Positions 60,975 through 64,000 of a DNA stretch of 64,000 nt are shown here, in pieces (the first letter of the stretch is position 1; each line of letters starts with the position of its first letter). A program made the translations under genes and the position numbers. The DNA lies in assembly GCF_001187435.1 (NCBI RefSeq), contig NZ_LFXA01000014.1:124001-188000 (forward strand), written 5' to 3'. Below the pieces are notes generated by a model, which was not told where the DNA came from, did no database searches, and saw only the letters and a list, made by a program, of their open reading frames with translations. This DNA is from Streptomyces caatingaensis (lineage in GTDB: Bacteria; Actinomycetota; Actinomycetes; Streptomycetales; Streptomycetaceae).

Positions 60975-62254
60975 TGGTTTCCCTCGTCGAGTGTGCTCCC
61001 GGGGCCCTTCACCGGCGCCCCTGCCTTCCACACGTGCGTCACCGCGCCGGGGCGGGCGAGCACGGAGACGTCCTCCAGCGGATTCTCCGCCAGCGCGATC
61101 ACGTCCGCGTCGTGGCCCGCCGCCAGCCGCCCCGACAGCGGGGCCTGCGGGCCCAGCGTCAGCGGGCCCGTGGCCGTGCCGGCCTCGATCGCCTCCAGCG
61201 GCGTCAGCCCGGTGGCCACCAGGTGGGCGAACTCCGCGCCGTTGCGGCCCCAGGACAGCGGGCCGCCGCGGGTGCTGGTGCCCAGGTCGGTGCCGGCCGC
61301 GATGCGCACCCCCGCCGCGTGGGCCACGGCCATGGCCGTGCGGTGGCGGTCCTCCAGCTCCTCCAGGGAGCGGCGGGCGTCGGGGGAGACGAGCTCCTTG
61401 CGGGCCAGGATCCCCTCGTAGACCGTCCGGGTGGGTACCAGGACGGCCCCCGCCTCGCGCAGGGCGACGGCCGCCTCCTCGTCGAGGTCGGTGCCGTGCT
61501 CGATGGTCCGGCAGCCGGCCTCCAGCGCGGCCATGATGCCCGCCTTGCCGTGGCAGTGGGCCGCCACCACCCGCTCCGCACGGGCCGCCTCCTCGACGAT
61601 CGCCCGCAACTCGGCGGCGCTGAACTGCTGGTGGCGCGGGTGGTCGAGCTCGCTGATCACGCCGCCCGAGGTACAGACCTTGATGACCTTCGCGCCGAGC
61701 CGGAGCTGGAGGCGGACGGCCTTGAGGCAGGCGTCCACCCCGTCGGCGAGGTGCAGCATCCCCTGCGGGCGGTCCGGGGCGGCGACCCAGGGGTGGGGCA
61801 GGCCGTGCGCGTCGGAGTGCCCGCCGGTCGGGCTGATGACGCTGCCCGCCGCGTACACCGTCGGCCCGCTCACCGTGCCCTCGGCGATCACGCGGGCCAG
61901 GAAGACGCCGTAGCCGCCGACCTCGCGGACGCTGGTGAAGCCGGCCAGCAGCGCGGTCTCGGCGTCCTTGACGGAGCGGGCCGCCGCGACGGCGGCCGGG
62001 GTGAGCAGGAGGTTCTGGGTGCTGACGGCCTCCCGCAGCCCCACGAAGTGCACATGGCAGTCCCACAGTCCCGGCATCACCACCGGGACGCGGACCGTCC
62101 GGTGCCCGGGGACGGGGGCCGGAGCCTGCGAGCGGGGCCCGGCGTAGGCGATGCGGTCGCCGGACAGCTCCACCACGCCGTCGTCCACGGGCTCCCCCCG
62201 CCCGGGTATCAGCAGGCCCGCCTCGACGCGGACGCCCTCCGCGGCCCCGGTCAC
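60971..62254 (-). CDS. Metal-dependent amidohydrolase
   Basis: A 427-residue TIM-barrel amidohydrolase of the imidazolonepropionase/prolidase type: H67 and H69 in 'LWDCHVHF', 'GAKVIKVCTSGG' (likely bridging Lys), 'VVAAHCHG', 'TIEHGTDLDEEA' and 'IAAGTDLGTSTRGG' with the catalytic Asp. All expected metal ligands are visible. In caerulomycin synthesis an amidohydrolase (CrmL) removes a C-terminal leucine added by the NRPS; this gene fits that maturation role. The GTG at 62254 overlaps the methyltransferase stop. Confidence 0.88.
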   Translation of the reverse strand: MTGAAEGVRVEAGLLIPGRGEPVDDGVVELSGDRIAYAGPRSQAPAPVPGHRTVRVPVVMPGLWDCHVHFVGLREAVSTQNLLLTPAAVAAARSVKDAETALLAGFTSVREVGGYGVFLARVIAEGTVSGPTVYAAGSVISPTGGHSDAHGLPHPWVAAPDRPQGMLHLADGVDACLKAVRLQLRLGAKVIKVCTSGGVISELDHPRHQQFSAAELRAIVEEAARAERVVAAHCHGKAGIMAALEAGCRTIEHGTDLDEEAAVALREAGAVLVPTRTVYEGILARKELVSPDARRSLEELEDRHRTAMAVAHAAGVRIAAGTDLGTSTRGGPLSWGRNGAEFAHLVATGLTPLEAIEAGTATGPLTLGPQAPLSGRLAAGHDADVIALAENPLEDVSVLARPGAVTHVWKAGAPVKGPGSTLDEGNQ

Positions 62255-63348
62255 CGGCCGCTCCCGTCGGCCGCCGCCCTGGCCAGGACGGTGTGGACCG
62301 GCATGCCCGGCAGGCTGTGCAGGCTCTCGAACGCGAGGCCGCTCGCGGTCAGCGTCGCCCTCAACTCCTCCAGGGAATAGGTGTGTCCGCCCTTGGAGAT
62401 GGCGAGCATCTGCGCCGAGAACACCCGCGAGGCCGGATCGGCCAGCGGGTCGCGGGAGACCACCAGGAAGTCGTTGACCAGCAGCCGGCCGCCCGGCCGC
62501 AGGGTGGCCGCCAGCCGGGACAGCAGCCGCACCGAGGTGGGCACGTCGAAGAAGTGCAGGACGTGGCTGACGAGGACGAGGTCGTACGGGCCGCCGGGCG
62601 CCACCTCGAACATGTCGCCCGGCAGGTACGCCACCCGGTCCGCGACCCCGAACTCCTCGGCCGTGCGCCGGGTGACCTCCAGGACGTTGGGCCAGTCCAG
62701 CGCGTGCACCCGGGCCCGGGGGAAGCGCCGGGCGAGCGTCAGCGACTGGATGCCGTTGCCGCAGGCGACGTCGAGGACGTCCAGCGTGGGGCGCGGCCCG
62801 GCCCACTCCTCCAGCAGGGCGCACACGTGCCGGGAGGTGGCGCGGCTGGTCGCCGTGATGCCCTCGGCGAACTCCCGCCAGTAGGGGTGGCCGGGTTTCT
62901 CCGCGTCGTCCTCCAGGAGGGTGCGGCCGTGGCGTACGGCGCCGGCCAGGTCCTTGACGGAGTCCAGCACGTAGTCGCAGGTGTAGACCTTGGCGAGGCC
63001 GCCGATGTAGCGGGAGGCGCCGGTGACGAGGAAGCGGCGGCTGGTGTCGGTGAGCGCGTACCGCGTCCTGCCGCCGGGCTCGTCCGGGACGCGGGCCTCC
63101 AGGAGGGCGAGCGCGGCCAGGGCCTCCAGCAGGACCTCGGTCGCGCGGGCGTCGGAGCCGATCGCCGCGGCCGCCGCGGCGGCGGTCAGCGGGGCGTCGG
63201 CGAGGGCGTCGAAGACGCGCAGCTCGATGCCCGCCCGCAGGATCCCGGCCCGTTCGACACCGGTCAGCAGGTTCATGATCTCTTCGGCCGTGGCGGGCCC
63301 GGGCGGAGCCGGCGGTGTGGGGCCGGTGGCCTGTGCGTGTGCGGGCAT
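62251..63348 (-). CDS. SAM-dependent O-methyltransferase (dimerisation plus catalytic domain)
   Basis: A 365-residue methyltransferase. An N-terminal winged-helix dimerisation domain ('GVERAGILRAGIELRVFDALADAPLTAAAAAAAIG') is followed by a class I fold with 'LDVLDVACGNGIQSLTLARRFPRARVHALDWP', 'YLPGDMFEV', 'YDLVLVSHVLHFFDVP' and 'LRPGGRLLVNDFLVV'. This is the architecture of natural-product O-methyltransferases and fits methylation of the 4-hydroxyl of a bipyridine. GAGAGG precedes the ATG. First gene after the partial AMP-ligase on this strand. Confidence 0.87.
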   Translation of the reverse strand: MPAHAQATGPTPPAPPGPATAEEIMNLLTGVERAGILRAGIELRVFDALADAPLTAAAAAAAIGSDARATEVLLEALAALALLEARVPDEPGGRTRYALTDTSRRFLVTGASRYIGGLAKVYTCDYVLDSVKDLAGAVRHGRTLLEDDAEKPGHPYWREFAEGITATSRATSRHVCALLEEWAGPRPTLDVLDVACGNGIQSLTLARRFPRARVHALDWPNVLEVTRRTAEEFGVADRVAYLPGDMFEVAPGGPYDLVLVSHVLHFFDVPTSVRLLSRLAATLRPGGRLLVNDFLVVSRDPLADPASRVFSAQMLAISKGGHTYSLEELRATLTASGLAFESLHSLPGMPVHTVLARAAADGSGR

Positions 63349-63426
63349 GCGAGCACCTCTCCCATGACATGCGGTCGGGCGGACGGTGGACGGCGCGGGG
63401 ACGGGGGGGCACCGGAGCGGCGCCCG

Positions 63427-64000
63427 TCAGGGCAGCACCAGGGAGCGCAGGGCCCGCTTGTCGACCTTGCCGGCCGGGGTGAGCGGGAACTCGGGCAGCA
63501 CGGCCAGGCGTTCGGGGAGCTTGCCGCTGTCCAGCCCGGCCCGGTCGCGCAGGTGCCGGCACAGCCCCGCCAGGTCCAGCCCCCCGGCGGCGTCGCGCAG
63601 CACGACGCAGGCGAGCACGCGTTCGCCCAGGCGCTCGTCCGGGGCGCCGAGGACGGCGGCCGAGCGGACGTCCGGGTGCTGGTGGAGGGCCTCCTCCAGC
63701 TCGGCGACGCTGATCTTGTAGCCGCCGCGGTTGATGACGTCCTTCTTGCGGCCGGTGATGTGCAGCCGGCCGTCGGCGTCGAGGAAGCCGAGGTCGCCGG
63801 TGCGCACCCAGCCGTCCGCCGTGCGGTAACGGCCGTCCAGCTCGGGGGCGCCGAGGTAGCACAGCGGCGACATCGGCCCCCGCGCGTGGATCTCGCCCGG
63901 GGCGCCGGCGGGCAGGGCCTCGTCCGCCTCGTCCGCGACGCGCACCTCCACCACGCGGGGGTCGGGCCGCCCGGCCGTGTCCGTCTTGGTGGCGAAGTCG
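63427..64000 (-). CDS. AMP-dependent acyl/aryl-CoA synthetase, C-terminal part (5' end outside window)
   Basis: The last 190 residues of an AMP ligase: 'PGEIHARGPMSPLCYLGAPEL', 'DGWVRTGDLGFLDADGRLHITGRKKDVINRGGYKISVAELEEAL' (A7-A8) and the A10 lysine in 'LTPAGKVDKRAL'. Frame is open to the window edge. It is a second ligase besides the loading ligase. It may activate the bipyridine carboxylate for later reduction, or be unrelated; the N-terminal half and the next genes are needed to tell. Confidence 0.85.
   Translation of the reverse strand, partial: DFATKTDTAGRPDPRVVEVRVADEADEALPAGAPGEIHARGPMSPLCYLGAPELDGRYRTADGWVRTGDLGFLDADGRLHITGRKKDVINRGGYKISVAELEEALHQHPDVRSAAVLGAPDERLGERVLACVVLRDAAGGLDLAGLCRHLRDRAGLDSGKLPERLAVLPEFPLTPAGKVDKRALRSLVLP

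Overview
The window is high-GC DNA with pervasive third-position G/C, frequent GTG starts, GTGA/ATGA stop-start overlaps, a WhiB-like domain, a SigB/F/G-type sigma factor with an RsbA-like anti-sigma factor, an F420-dependent oxidoreductase and a large hybrid PKS/NRPS. All of this points to a Streptomyces or close relative. Coordinates and reading frames were read directly. Family names rest on motif recognition without any database search.

Left part (1-36.9 kb): mostly chromosomal accessory and housekeeping genes in short operons. They are a partial serine hydrolase; an F420 oxidoreductase with a NUDIX hydrolase; two divergent alpha/beta hydrolases; a MetE-like protein coupled to a secreted protein; an EF-hand protein; an ABC ATPase/permease pair; a frameshifted ATP-grasp gene; a 2OG-Fe oxygenase-like protein; an aromatic FAD hydroxylase; a GpgS-type glycosyltransferase; a GNAT protein; a frameshifted small secreted protein; an SMP-30-like/MFS/TetR run; a lipase; an acyltransferase; a P-loop kinase; a stress-regulation block (sigma factor plus WhiB-MEDS-HATPase reading frame); a Tat phospholipase C; a divergent TetR/methyltransferase pair; a lipoprotein HNH nuclease; a flavin desaturase-like enzyme; a SpoIIE-type phosphatase; a MerR regulator; and asnB.

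Transport block (37-42.1 kb): an MFS protein and two TMD-NBD ABC half-transporters (the first carries an apparent 1-nt deletion). They are preceded by a perfect 18-bp SoxR-box-like palindrome inside a 19-bp-spacer promoter. The set resembles YbtX plus YbtP/YbtQ or IrtA/IrtB siderophore uptake.

Biosynthetic block (42.3-64 kb and beyond): this fits the published logic for 2,2'-bipyridine antibiotics (caerulomycin/collismycin type). A DegT-family aminotransferase and a NikD-like covalent flavoenzyme would make picolinate from lysine. A carrier protein-AMP ligase fusion would load it. A KS-AT-ACP-Cy-A(Cys)-PCP-E* megasynthase would add malonate and cysteine. A C-A-PCP protein would add a removable amino acid. 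An acyl-CoA-dehydrogenase-like flavoprotein, a metal amidohydrolase, an O-methyltransferase, a LuxR-type regulator and a partial second AMP ligase follow. On the left edge sit an MHPCO-like pyridine-ring monooxygenase and an alpha/beta hydrolase. The FAD monooxygenase and the loading-ligase genes share an upstream motif at nearly the same distance from their starts.

Three genes are broken by single-base changes in C or G runs, and a fourth place (WhiB-MEDS) looks like a possible indel-created fusion. Raw reads should be checked before these are treated as biology.
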